Assembly: GCA_039111635.1 (NCBI GenBank)
Contig: JBCAQO010000008.1
Span: forward strand, 1,798,001-1,862,000
Source of the DNA: Heterobasidion occidentale
Taxonomy: Eukaryota; Basidiomycota; Agaricomycetes; Russulales; Bondarzewiaceae
Reading direction: 5' to 3'
DNA length: 64,000 nt
Shown here: positions 1-12,300 of the stretch, piece after piece
How positions within the stretch are numbered: position 1 is the stretch's first letter
Layout of the letters: the number at the start of each line of letters is the position of its first letter
Program-made: the position numbers and the translations under genes
Notes under the pieces: generated by a model
Seen by the model: only the letters and a program-made list of their open reading frames with translations
Database searches by the model: none
Told to the model about the DNA's origin: nothing

Positions 1-383
1 ATGGCTTGCTGTTCAGATGGATTGGGCTCGATGGAATCCAGTGATATTGTAGGTTGTAGGTCCATTTAGAGCCTTCTGCCAGCCATCGATTCGAAGTGAA
101 ATATGAAAAGCGCTGCCTGGAGTCTCGCGACGACGGTCGACGATGTGGTCAGTGCGAGAGAGTGGCGGGCGCGCGCTCACAGCACAGGCCCTGTCAGTCT
201 TGCAATTTCGTAATCTTCGCAGCTAACCACTTACACGCTCCGACAATACATGCAAGCCATCCCGTGCCTCCCCTGACTACCAATGAAGCTGAAAGCAACC
301 TCTTTGCCATAAAATAAAATCCTATATGTGATTCCCCAATATCCCCAAGCAGACGTCGCATTTTAGATGGTAAGTACAACTGG
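1..383. other. Non-coding flank at the window start
   Basis: No convincing gene is seen. The first 184 bases have no counterpart elsewhere in the window. From base 185 on, the sequence matches the segment beginning directly after the N-gap, with small differences near 230-250, where the second copy is six bases longer. The aminotransferase gene ends at 384 on the minus strand, so the last part is probably its 3' flank. Confidence 0.6.
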
Positions 384-2204
384 TCAAATAATCGACTCTT
401 TTAGCACCTCCTCAACAGTGTCCACGAAGATGTCCACGATCTTCTCTACCTCTTCTTTTGCCACGTTGTACGCAGGTGCGAAGATGCAGTGGTCCCCCTT
501 GGTACCCTCCAGGTTGGCACCTCCAGTCATACCCATCATGATCAAGCCTTTCTCCAAGCACCGCGCCTGAACAACCATGGCGAACGCTTTGCCCTTCAGA
601 TCTACCTTCGATGCCTCGGGGCCAGTGAAGTCGAATTCGACAGCCCAGAAGCAACCACCACCACGCACGTCGAACGTGAATGGTGCGGCCAGAGAATTTG
701 GAGATTGGAGGCGAGAGCGGAGAAGAGATCCCAGGTACTGTCCTTGAACGCGAGATTTCTCCAAAAGATTTTCCGACGCGATTACTTTCTGCACGGCGAG
801 GGCAGCAGCGCAAGCAAGAGGGTGGGCCTAAATATAGGTATGATGAGCCCTTGTCATGTCATGTAAAGGAAGGTCGCTTGCAGCTCACCTGATATGTATG
901 CCCATGCTTCCAGAAGCCGGAACCGTCACGCACCCCGTCTGCGACTTGCTTCGACATGAGGACAGCTCCAATCGACGCATAGCTAAGTTTGGGGTGAGCA
1001 AGTGTGCGATAAGTTAGATATGTGGTCCTTACCCTCCACCAAGACCCTTTGCCACGGCCTGGATGTCGGGCGCCTCACCATCACCGAAACTCTCCCATGC
1101 ATGTAGCGTTCCCATGCCTGTGCAAATGAGTGAGCACCCACGGAATGCACAACGTTGACATCACACTCACGTCCCATCCCACTCATAACCTCATCCAGAA
1201 TGAACAAGGCTCCATACTTCTTACAAACAGACTTCATCGCCTTGAAATATCCCTTCGGAGCAGCCAGGGCACCTGTCGTCGCACCGACTACCGTCTCTGC
1301 TACAACTAAATTCGCAGCGAATCAGTACATGTCAAACCAAGTCAAGGACGCGCTTACATCCAATAACGGTATTTGGACCCAATGCGATGAATTTATCCTC
1401 TAGTTCTTGTCGGAGTCTCTCTACGTACTGCTCCTCGATCTCGTCGGATCTTTGGAACCGCTTCGCATACGCAGGAGAGACGTGATGGAAATTGTCATGA
1501 TTTAAGATAGCTTCGTAAGGAGTACGGCGAGCAGGGTGTCCAGAGAGCGATAAAGTGGCGACCGTGTTCCCATGGTAGGATAAGTTTCGAGAGATGAAGT
1601 TTGTGCGTTGAGGCTGGCCTTGTTCGAAGTAATACTAGAAACAGAAACGCGACTGTCGGAAGCGGCTGACAGAAGATGAACGACGGATCCTTACCTGCTT
1701 GGAGAGTTTGACAACACCCTCCATCGCCTCAGAACCTGTTCAACATTCATACGCTCAGTATACATTTACATTCATTCCAAGATCGTACTCACCTCCTGAG
1801 ACGAAGCCGACCAAATCAAACGCGCCATTACTCGATTCAATCAGCACCTTGGCGAGTTCCTCCGCAGGCTGATTGGACAATTGCATGTTGTAAACATCTG
1901 TTCATCTCCTTTGAACACGCCAGATCTTTGTCACGACAGGAAAATACGACATACAGGACACCTTTTCGACCTGATCTTTGATGGCCTGCTTCACCAAGGG
2001 GTTCCCGTTCCCGATGCATGCAACAGCAGCACCTCCAACAGAATCGATGACTGTACGTCCGTCCTCCAGCGTGATATAGATGCCCTCAGCCGAAACAGCA
2101 ACTGGGGGCGTCCATGGTGTCCGATGAAGGATCGACGAAGCCTTCGCAGCTGTTTTCTTCTCTGCTGCAGGTGTGGTGGTGTTCAAAGCAGGCGACATGG
2201 TCAT
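384..2204 (-). CDS. Class-III PLP-dependent aminotransferase (copy 1)
   Basis: A spliced minus-strand gene for a fold-type I, class-III aminotransferase, the family of GABA, acetylornithine and related omega-aminotransferases. It would move an amino group from an omega- or alpha-amino donor to a keto acid using pyridoxal phosphate. Visible motifs, in order, are GGSEAMEG (phosphate contact), LDEVMSGMGR (the cofactor-ring aspartate) and VAKGLGGGYAS with the Schiff-base lysine. The C-terminal half contains VRGGGCFWAVEF and ends at the TGA at 384-386. The start chosen is the ATG at 2202-2204, the first of two close methionines (MTMSPALN). There are several introns, and the total of roughly 450 residues is normal for the family. 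No presequence is obvious, so it may be cytosolic. The substrate cannot be told from sequence. It faces the SNM1 gene across about 720 bp. I see no frame break. Confidence 0.85.
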
Positions 2205-2925
2205 GTAATGGCAAGATCAAGATGGCTGGTGGATGATAACAGGAGTCGAGTCAACGAGGCCACGGCGAGGCTTATAAGCAATACAGTATCAGATTCGAAG
2301 CGGCACATACATGATACACTACATGGAGCATCTGGACCCCGCCTTCCGTCGGCCGAAGACAAAAGCGGAGCGCTTGAATGTATGGTTATAGCGATAGAGC
2401 ATCGTCTTGGGATCTTTCGGAGAAACGCCCTGCGAGCACTCGGCGAGCTCGAAGATATCGTGGATGTCTGAAGATCAGGCACGGAAGATAAGTCAAATAT
2501 ATAAGTTATCTTAGATGCATCGGGGGGCTCGTAGTGGTACTGACACTGACATGTGTACCTCTCCAGACCTCTCCCTACCTCTCCCCACGTAGAAGGCTGC
2601 TATTAGAAAATCTGGAATCAGTCGAGTAAGTAGTCGAATGATAGCTTTTTACTCTGCCGTGTGTCTTTGGAATCACGATTTTAAGACTCGTGAGAATTTT
2701 TGTGGTTAGCAAACCAAGCGCGCCGCAGGTGCCAGCCCAACTCCGCCAGTGCGCTCTACGTTGGGGATACCATCCAAACCCTTTATCTGGAAACCTTCTT
2801 TCCTCTTGACAGACTTCCGATTGTCCGGATTTCCGTGATCCGCCCCGCCATATCTTGTCTGAAGACTCCGAACTTCAGCTTCAGCTTCAGCAGCCAGCCT
2901 AAACCCATCTATTCTTAACTTATCT
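2205..2925. promoter_or_regulatory. Divergent intergenic region, aminotransferase / SNM1
   Basis: A stretch of 721 bp between two divergent start codons, presumably holding both promoters. No RNA gene or repeat was recognised. Reading frames across it are short, overlap each other and lack the C/G third-position bias of the neighbouring exons. Confidence 0.5.
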
Positions 2926-5688
2926 ATGCCCCCTACCAGGAAACGTTCAGAGAATGTGCACCTCGGCACGGGAACTCTTCACCAATTCTTCCCTAATTTT
3001 CTCCTGCAGAAGCTCGCGCAGCGTCCCATTCCAATCACAAGTCCTGTCAGCCAAAAAAGAATTGTAAGGGCAAACATCGCGCTTTCGCGCCCCCTCCAGA
3101 CGCACAGATTATCGTCATAGACTCCGATGGTGAAGAAGCAGAATCAACCAGTCGAAATAAACGCAAACTCGAGGGCGAGGGTGACGCATCAGCACTACGG
3201 ACCTCCGTTGTATTATTGCAGGGCGATTCCAGTCGTAAGAGGGTGAAACAGGAGGTGGCCTCAGACGTTGGCATCCCTGGAGACCTGTCAAATCTAAAAG
3301 CAGCCGAAGAGGGAATTCATCTATCGAGGGAAAAGTCGGATAACTCGTTTGATTTTGGCCGACCTACAACCTTGCTGAGATCATCAGCCTCGACCTCTTC
3401 GAAGGATTCGGGACGCGTTGAGGATGCAGACAATGCATGGAAACCCAAGATTCTGCTCCAATCATATCAGTCCCCCGCGTTCTACTCGTCGCCTGACCCG
3501 ATTTTCCCTTCAGAGAACGCCCGCTCGTCAGAAACCGCTTTACCGTCTATTCCAGAAGCGACTTCGCATTCATGCCATGAGGGCTCGTCCTCTGCCGAGA
3601 AATCAAATACAGAACAGACGTAACAAATGACATAGTCGAGATTGATGACGAGTGGGGTACTGGGGACGACGAGTTTGGACAGGTTGGCGGAAGACCTGAT
3701 GGTTTCATCAATGACGAGCTCGAAGTCGAAGATGTGATTGAATTATCGGATTCTTCGCCTGAGGAGGATGTTGGCCTATGTCTCATGTGCGGCAGGATGC
3801 TGCAGGGCACTCCCGGTAAGGTGAGCTCCAGTTCTCCTTGAGGTATGTCTTGTTTTTATTGACCCATCGCAGGAGGTTCATGCCCACACATGTACCGACC
3901 CTCGCCGTCCTTCATCCACCACGCCGTCCAAGAACAATGCATTTTCGGTTCTCATGTCTTCCCACAAGGAGAATGAGGCGTGGAAAGAAGCGGATGTTGT
4001 AGAAGATCGGACCTTTCGACCTACCAAAGGCAACGGAGGACGCAGGAAGGCCCCGTTCTATAAAGTCATGCAAGGCATGCCCATTGCCGTGGACGCATTA
4101 GATATGGTTAATACCAGGAGTCTCCGCCTATTTTTTGACGTGGGTTTCCATTGCTCCATCACGTTCAAATACTAACGCCGTCGTGAAAATAGGCATGCGC
4201 ACTCTGACCATTACACAAACCTATCCTCAAATTGGAAGACGGGGCCGATATATTGCTCAGGTTTGTTTATGCTTTTTCTTGGTAGCTCGGCCAGCTGTTC
4301 ATTGGTCTGGTTTGTCGCCAGAGGGGACTGCAAAGCTAATAATACACATGCTCTCTGTCGATCCCAAATGGGTCCACCCGCTTCCAATCGACATTCAAAT
4401 ACCTATACCCGACTCTGGAGGAGTGACGGTTACATTGATCGAAGCCAATCACTGTGGGTACCCTATCGCCTTTATCGCCGCCGCATCATCATTCACCGGC
4501 TGTCTCCTGCTGTTAGGTCCTGGATCCTCGCTGTTCCTTTTTGAAGGCCCACAAACTATCAACGCCGGGGACAGCACCTACAAGTCGCCTTTCGTAGGCT
4601 CCGCAAAGGTCTTTCGGTATCTGCACTGCGGCGACTTTCGAGCGTCTCCACAGCATGTCTTGCATCCTTCGATCAAAGGAAAGCATCTAGACCTCATATA
4701 CCTAGATACAACATATCTTAATCCTAAGGTACGATATCATTTGTCTACTGCTTGCTATCGCCTTAACAAGTGGGTCTAGTATTGTTTCCCTTCGCAAACT
4801 CAGGTTATCTCTGCTTGTGCTGAGTTGGCCAAGAGACTAGTTTCTGGGGAGAATAGATGCTCAGAAGACGATACTGGGAGAAAGCGGGATCAGACTGTGG
4901 ACAAGTGGTTCACGATGCGCTCGAAGTCGGATAATCAATGCCAAGGTCAAACAGATAAGACCGTTGTAGTTGTTGGGTAAGTTTCGCGTTTTGTAAGAAC
5001 GATCCTGTTTGTTGAAGCAACGGAAAGGACATATTCCATTGGCAAGGAACGAATCGTCAAAGGTTTGCCTGCTGTGCCTCAGATATCTTGACTGGACTAA
5101 TTGGGTTTCCGATCAGCCATCGCCAATGCCTTGCAAACGAAAGTGTACTGCGACTCCAGAAAAGCAGCAATCCTTCAATGTCAATCCGACCCAGACTTGG
5201 AAGCTATGCTCACAAAAAATCCTTTCGATGCTGGCGTCCACATCGTCCCCCTTGGTGTCGTTAATTCTGACAAGCTGCGGGAGTACACACAGCGTTGGAA
5301 AGGTCACTTCACGAGGGCCATCGCATTCAGACCCACCGGTTGGACGTACAGCCCACCTGCGGGGATGGACACCCTGCCTAAGGTCTCGACGATCCTTGCC
5401 CGCCAACCTCATCCCTCCTTCACCCACGCACATCTCAAACCAATGCGTGGCTCCACTGCGACGCATCAGCTATTCGGCGTCCCATATTCAGAACACAGCT
5501 CGTTCTTCGAGTTAACGTGTTTTGCGGTATCGTTGGATTGGACGAGGATCATCGCGACGGTCAATGTCGGCAGCGAAAGTAGTCGGGGGAAGATTGCTGC
5601 ATGGGTCGCTAGATGGGAAGCAGAGAGAAAGAAGCGTGGAGGACCCGCCTCAGGTGTAGTCCCATATCGTGCCACAGATTACTGGTAA
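2926..5688 (+). CDS. PSO2: SNM1/PSO2 (DCLRE1A-type) cross-link repair nuclease, copy 1, frame-broken
   Basis: A metallo-beta-lactamase/beta-CASP nuclease of the SNM1/PSO2 family, which trims DNA ends during interstrand cross-link repair in the nucleus. The N-terminal part is charged, with KKNCKGKHRAFAPPPDAQ followed by acidic patches. Next comes a UBZ4-like zinc finger (LCLMCGRMLQ, then HAHTC). The catalytic part has HAHSDH restored across an intron, NHCPGSS also split by an intron, HCGDFRAS and LDTTYLNP. The C-terminal beta-CASP motif is GVPYSEHSSFFEL, and translation ends at DYW. Relative to the second copy, this copy lacks one base near 3612 and two T residues near 4099 and 4109, the latter just before the HAHSDH exon, so it does not translate straight through. 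The 5' exon structure is unresolved: the frame of the ATG at 2926 and the frame of the KKNCKGK segment differ. The gene converges on the PB1/ZZ gene with only 113 bp between stops. Confidence 0.85.
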
Positions 5689-5801
5689 AGAGTGGGAGAG
5701 GAGCGTAGCATGTAAACATTTCTGATTGTGACTATCATCTGGAATACTTCATCCAAACGAAAATGCAATCTCAAGGAGACACAACCTGAAATATCGTGTC
5801 T

Positions 5802-8656
5802 TCATGCAGAGGGGTTGGGTGAGCTTCCAAGATGTCTACCTGCCGAGGTCGTCAAGTCGACATCTCCATTGAGCATCTGCGATGCGAACCAGGCCCGGAA
5901 TGACTCAATGTCCGTCATATCCTCACACAGTCTAAGCTTCTCCAACAGAGGACTGAACTTCGAAGAGCTTGCCGCCATGCAGACTGCCGTCACGATATCG
6001 ACATTCACGTGCACCGCACTCTGGACTGGAGTTGTGCTCAGGTCAAAGGCCTCCAGGGACCTGGAGCAAACATTGTGATTGTTGCCGTATTCATCGTCTC
6101 TGAAGGGTACTCAAATGTGGAACACATTGTGGAGGACCTAGTATCAAGAGATATGCTCAAAACAGTACAGGGGCCATACTATTACATTGACCATCAATAT
6201 GCAAAATACCATTCGAGAGCATTTGAGCGACTCTCACTCTAACCCAGCAGATCTGATGTGTGTATAGCAATCAGTTCCGAAAGCAATTGGACAGTCAAAC
6301 GCACCTGAAGACCTTTGTATCAACTACAGACTTGAAGACAATCGATACATGGGAACTATCATGCTCCGCGATATTTTCACAGTCGGCACATAGGTCTCGG
6401 CGACAGTCTACGCAATGAAACCATTTCCCCACAATAGAGCGCTCGTGACGGTCGCAAAGCACATAGTCGTGCCGCACGCTTTGAAGATGTGCTGTTTCAC
6501 TTTCAATGACCTACTTAACGGCATACAATACAATTGAGGACTTGCATATGGGACCATTTCTTCTGGTAGAGTATTTGTATCTGCAAAGTCTTTTAGTAGA
6601 TTTAACTTCGGATAAACTTGATCTCGTACAATGCCTGAGGTAGATGCAGGGACCTCGGCTGACCTAAAGTTGCAGAAAGAATTTTGACAAATATATGCAT
6701 GGGATCATGAATTCGACCAGAGTTGTTCTCGCAAGACGAACACTAAATTCAAACAGAAAGAATCGTGCAAGCCATCATTAGGACGCAAAAACCTAGTCAG
6801 ACCCAAGTCACAGTCCGCACCAGACGGTACATTGATCCCGTAGGACAAGATGCACATTCGTAGTGAACATCAACAATGATCTGTGGGATGGATGACGTTT
6901 AATACTGTCAGCTGCGAATCCGATTTTCGCGATGATTTTTTACCTGGCGGCATCCGTCACAGGTGCCGCTGCAGTGATAAATCCTCAGATGAGTCGCAAG
7001 GAAGAGAATGGTACCGAAGATTATGCCGTGGTACTCACTTTGTGGCTCCTAGATTCATACACATAAATCATGTCATTTTAAGCTATCTTTGCTCGCGAGA
7101 ACACCACTCACTGACTGTGGTGTGAGTAGATCCACTAGACTGGGTCCCAATTGTCCCTCGTCTTGAACGTGTAGTTCTTGATGATATCGCTAAGAACGCG
7201 TGGATGGGATGGATATCGTGTACATTTCTATTAGGAAAAAAGTCACCAGAAGGTCATATGCAGAATAGTGGCAAACCAACTTGTAGCAAGCCATGCATAG
7301 TACGTAGACCGGACAAGATGCGCATTTGTACCTATACCCAGAGATTTCGTCCTGGCACCCAGAGCACCTGGATGTTCCGTCAGGTAAGGAATCTAGAGAA
7401 TCATGAACATGTTTAAACGTAACAACAAAATCTTCAATAACAAGCTACGCACCGAATTCTTCCCATCCACTAGAGCTACCCTTACTGACCCATCGTTTCA
7501 GGACGAATGCATGCCGGAATTGGCCTTCCTGTCTCGGAGCGCTACGGATCCAAGTTGAACGATCCTGCACGCTCAAAACACCGGCTCGAGAAGGGTCTTC
7601 TCCTCGAATGATAGCAATTGAATGATCTATGCCAAAGGATTTCAAACAATCGGAGCAGAGTTCGCAACCCATGGAATGTGTCGTAGTGGCCCACGAGCGA
7701 GATGCGGCGGTTGAATGGCCAAGGATCGAAGATCGGCCCACACTGCTTTCAATTGGAGTCTCGGACTGCAACAGTTGCTTCTCTCCACATGTCTTGCATA
7801 CGTACCGCTCCATGTCGAGTGAGATGCCACACTTTGAGCAGTCGGTTACTTGATTAGCTTTGCCTGTTTGAATGGAATCAGCCATCGGTCGTGATATAGT
7901 GGGTGGGCTATGGACGGGCTCCAGGCGGTCAGAGGGAGTCTTTCGGGTGCTGTGACCTGGAGGGGCTCTTAAAGGAAGCTGGCTCCTAGAAGAATCTGTG
8001 GAAATGGGGTAGGAGTTTCTGCGGTTGTTGAAAGCTGTTGGATGAAACATTCGATCGGTTCGCTGCTGCGGAATTTGTTCATTCGGATCGAGAGACAAAT
8101 TCGAACCCAAGCGCGAACTTCTATGCAGCGAACCAGGTGACCGTGAAGTCGGAGGAGGAATATGGCGGTGATCTGAAATATTGCTAGAAGATGGTTCGGA
8201 TATATTGCTTGTGCTGGATATTTCAGAATTGCTGTCTGATCCAGACAGGCTGTAATCAACTGTGATCTTGAGCTGTAAAATGATCTGCCCGTCCTGCGAG
8301 ATGCTCTAATATCGTAAACAACATAATGAGATGTGTGTGTGTGAATGGTAGAGTTGTGACTGCTGCGCACCGCCTGATGATTCCGATGATTTCGTCGAAC
8401 TGAAAGGGACTGTCGATGGGCTCGGGTTCTTTACAGTCATCTACCCATTCAATCTTGAAATCTGATGTGGACAACTTTCGATCGCTTCTGATCTAGTCAC
8501 AATGGGTAAACGCGCCGAGGTCACCAAATTGACATGATCATGGCTTACTTGATTCTTCAGCGACTGATAGGTCCAAGGGAGAGGCAACAATATAGCAGGT
8601 CGATCCTGCTCACCCGAAAAAATAATCTTGAGTAGGTCGCTACTCGGCGTGGGCAT
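5802..8656 (-). CDS. PB1 plus multi-ZZ zinc-finger protein A (copy 1), frame-broken
   Basis: A minus-strand spliced gene starting at the ATG at 8656 (MPTPSSDLLKIIF). The first about 90 residues resemble a divergent PB1 domain, with KIEWVDDCKEPEPID as the acidic segment. A Ser/Pro-rich linker follows, then a series of ZZ-type zinc fingers: a first finger whose cysteine pairs are separated by a Ser-rich insertion (TDCSKCG...VCKTCGE, then CELCSDCLK), the motif RSAPRQEGQFRHAF, a finger CSGCQDEISGYRYKCASC, a finger CSGTCDGCRQ...YECASC, and a last one CDRHERSIVGKWFHCVDC...CADC. PB1 plus ZZ is the N-terminal layout of p62/NBR1 autophagy receptors. No FW or UBA domain was found, so a receptor role is inference only. 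This copy lacks a G near 8300 and has an extra TG near 8335 compared with the second copy, which breaks the PB1 exon. The C-terminus is uncertain: translation could stop at 6234, or splice into the exon ending at 5802. Confidence 0.7.
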
Positions 8657-9383
8657 GATTCAGTAGTAAGAGTATACTGGCGAGTCTTCGATGAAGGTCG
8701 CTGCTGATCACCGATATGCAAGTTGCCTCAAGAGGCTTGTAGGCGCTTGTATAATGTACAGCTTCTTAAACCTTATATTGAACCACATAATTTACCAGCA
8801 TCTGATCAAGCGATATATTGCACCTCCGGTTCTTGACTGAGCGAAAAAGACTCAAAGTCAACACTCACCGCCCCCAAGAATGAGTTGCACGTGTAGAACC
8901 TACTCTACGGACACTTGCGACTAGTTGCTACCAATAGCTGTTGACTCGCTTTTGGAACCTGCAGGCCTGGGTGTGCAACAGCTAGACAATGTTTATACAC
9001 TAACCGGTCATCGAGGAAAATGTAGACAAACCAGTGTGTGGACATTGAAATAAACATCGAGGCTGAGACGAAGATGAAAATATTATGTAACAGAATGAAA
9101 AGAGCGTATTTCAATTTCCTTTGGGTCAGTGCAGGTCCATGGTCCCAGGAGCCATTCATTAATTCATTCTGTAGGCGCCATTCGGAGTAAGAAAATCCAG
9201 AATTTTGTCGGGTAATACTCAAGGTTGTTACAGGCTGTTACATGGCTTATGCTTGATTGTCATCCGTACATGAAAATACACTCAGATGTCGGATGCTACA
9301 TATCGCAAATTTGATCCGCAAATCTAGATCATACATAGACCGTCATTCATGCAACTATACCTACGTGTTACGTTAACAGATTG
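8657..9383. other. Intergenic region between the two PB1/ZZ genes
   Basis: A 727-bp AT-richer spacer between the start of protein A and the stop of protein B, both on the minus strand. A 105-codon open frame (8905-9222, minus) begins at TTG, has no recognisable domain and is best read as chance. The spacer probably holds the promoter of gene A and the 3' UTR of gene B. Confidence 0.5.
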
Positions 9384-12300
9384 TTATGGGAAATATACGG
9401 GTCCTTGCAACACGGGTCGACAGTCGTCCGGGTTGTAGAGGTTGGCAAAATGTCTGAAACGGATAAGATGACCGTGCAATGATATGGGATAGATCGATGG
9501 ACCACGCACCGGAATAACTGCATATCGACCGGAGCTTTGAAGACAATGAAGACGTGCGTGAAATCGTGCTCATCGATCTCCTCACAGTCCGAGCAAAGAT
9601 CTTTTGCGCAGTATGCACACCGGTACCACTTCCCGATAATCTGCGTCATGTGTCGATCGCACAGTGCGGATTTATGTAGCAAATCCTTCAGGTAGGCTAT
9701 TCGGTCGCATGATCAGGTCAACAGCTTCTGATTTTGTATATCATATACTTACCGCTTGGGTTAACCACGCTAGACATATTATCGGTCGTGCTGCCTGCAG
9801 GGTCCTTATACCTGTAGGGGATATGTCACACTGCAAGTGCATAGATGACGAAGACATACAGTTTCGGTATGATGGGGTAGGGAGACCGCAAGGGCTCTGG
9901 GTTGTCAATAAAGCGGGGGAGCTTGAGGAATATATGGAAGGGATCGTGGATCTTGTAAGATTTCTCCTCGCACGAGGAGCACTTTGTGCAGATATACAAG
10001 AAGTGAGATAACGTTGATATTAAGATGTAAACTGGATGCACCAAATTATAGGATGCTGGTTTTGAAGGACACGAAGCGCACTGATATCGGATGCCAACAA
10101 TTGACTGTGCTCCCCATCAGTGGAGTGAACAATTATACCGCTCAGAGTACCTCACCTGGCCGCAGCCATCGCAGAATAGTAAATGGTCATCCAGCCTTTG
10201 GACTGGAGCGCTGGACAAATTGTCTCCCATCACAGTCCCCCCATAGTTAGAAATGCTGCCGGGACTCGATCGGGAAAACGAGCCGGGAATGTTAGCTTGG
10301 TCGCGGCTGTGCCGCAGCCATTGAGCACGCCGCGAGACAGAATGGACTTCCGTAGTTTTCAATGGGGTCGGAAGCTGTTGAATTTGATGTTATGGGTTAG
10401 GATGGTAGTACATAAAAGCTCGACATAAAGTTTCCGCAGTACCTTCAACATGACATGAGAAGAAATGTGACCGCCATCTGACGAGTCGAGATTGCCCGGG
10501 AGCCCGGCTGCTTCACAGTTGGCGCAGATGTCTACTTCAATATTAGTACAGTCTATACATCGGAAGCGGGCGCCGACGACATCTTGCATGCAGCTGCCTA
10601 GCGGTCAGGATATACGCGAAGGAAGACGAGGATGATCAAACCCACTGATAACACTTGACACCTGGATGTTTCAGGGCTGGACACAATCGTAAGTCGGGAT
10701 CGATGGACTAAATTCAAGCGCCCTCACATGGCTCGTCCGCAGCATCTACAATTGATGCGTCGTCCAACAAGTCGGAGGCGCTGTTTGACCTCATCAGTTT
10801 ATCTGGCATCATGAGGAACGCGTGGACGGGATGTATGTTATGCACGTCACTGTTCAGCGCTCGTTCAGTTTTGAAGACTGCGGACGATGAGGCTTGCGCT
10901 TACTTGAAACATGCCTGACACAACGTGTACACACAGGAAGCGCATTTATAACGATGACCGTAGATAAGGGAACTGCAAGCTGAGCACTTGCTCGTCTGAC
11001 TGTCATCTTGCTCTGGAAGAATGTCAGTGAACCGATCAACGATTGGTTCGGAGTTTTTTTGTATGAATGCTGCGCACCGACGTCTTCCCAGCCGCTAAAC
11101 CCCCACACCTTCTCTCGGTACGCATGCCGCATCTGACCTTTCTGTCTTGGGGCGCTTCGGCGCCAGGCTGATAGATCCTCTGGGGAAGAGGGACTCTCTC
11201 CACCACTATTGGACGAACCATCACCACCAACGGCTAATAGCGAGTGATCATTCCCAGATTTCTGGATGCACATGGAGCACAATTCATAACCCCCGACACG
11301 AGTGGAAGAAGACGATGTCGAAGAGTTGCTGCGGTGGCCAAGTCCGTAGAGGTTAGATGACGGTCTGGAGGCATCAGTCAGAGCTGATGTTTGGGGAATC
11401 GCAGGAAGTGGTTTCCGAGTGGATGAAGAGCGCATCTGCCGAAATGCTTCCACGTCGATGTCGTCAAAAGGAGACACTGTAGCAGACGACGACGACGACG
11501 GTGTACTGCGATGTGCGTGCGGAGGGTATGTCATAATCGTGTTCTCCGGCGGGAATGTAATCGCTTTCCACTTCCCCTTCACGGACTCCGCAACAGCTTC
11601 GAGCTCAGACCGGGAACAAGGTTTCTTCTCACCACAAGTCGCGCAGACATACCGGAAGGAGTCCAGGATGGCCCCACATTCGGAGCAATCAGTGACCTCT
11701 TCAGGTATCAGTAGATGAGGTGGAATATTGAAGTTTCCGGGTTGCAAATCGTGTGAATGTACAAACAAATCTGATCCAGATGCTTGAGGAAGCTGTCGGC
11801 CAGAGACCGCAGTCTCAGAAGGACGTTGGACAGATGACTCGACTGGCAAGAAATTGGAATCCAATGTTACGCCATCTCTATGAGCACGATCCTGGATACT
11901 CAAAGAAGAATTATCGTCAGTGATTGGAGGATCGTCCAGTCCGTACTCGCGCGATGCTTCAGATGCACTAGATTTGTACTCATAGTAGTACTTTCCTCTG
12001 TCATCAACTTCTAAGGAGATATCACCAAGGGAGAACGGATCTTCCTCAGAAGGTGATGGCAGCCCGCCCAGTGTGGCCCTAATCGTTCGCCTGTTCTGGT
12101 CCTGCAGCCATGCGGCACTCCGGTTTGTGGGTAACGTATAGGAGGATGGATCTGATGGTTGATCCTCGAGTTTGAGACGCTCTAGGACAGCGGTGGAGTC
12201 GTGGGTAGCATCCCCGACAGACGGAGAACGCGTTACATTGGATGTGTGGTTCAAAGAACCTGCAGCATGCGAAGGTTCAATGGGCAGATGCACAGGCTGC

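Noticed and set aside
1..184. Missing 3' end of the MidA-type gene, if the scaffold order were circularly wrong
   Set aside because: All three plus-strand frames were compared with the expected C-terminus of the family and none matched.
8905..9222. 105-codon minus-strand frame with a hydrophobic centre
   Set aside because: It starts at TTG, lies in AT-rich spacer without codon bias, and its presence in both copies only reflects their identity.
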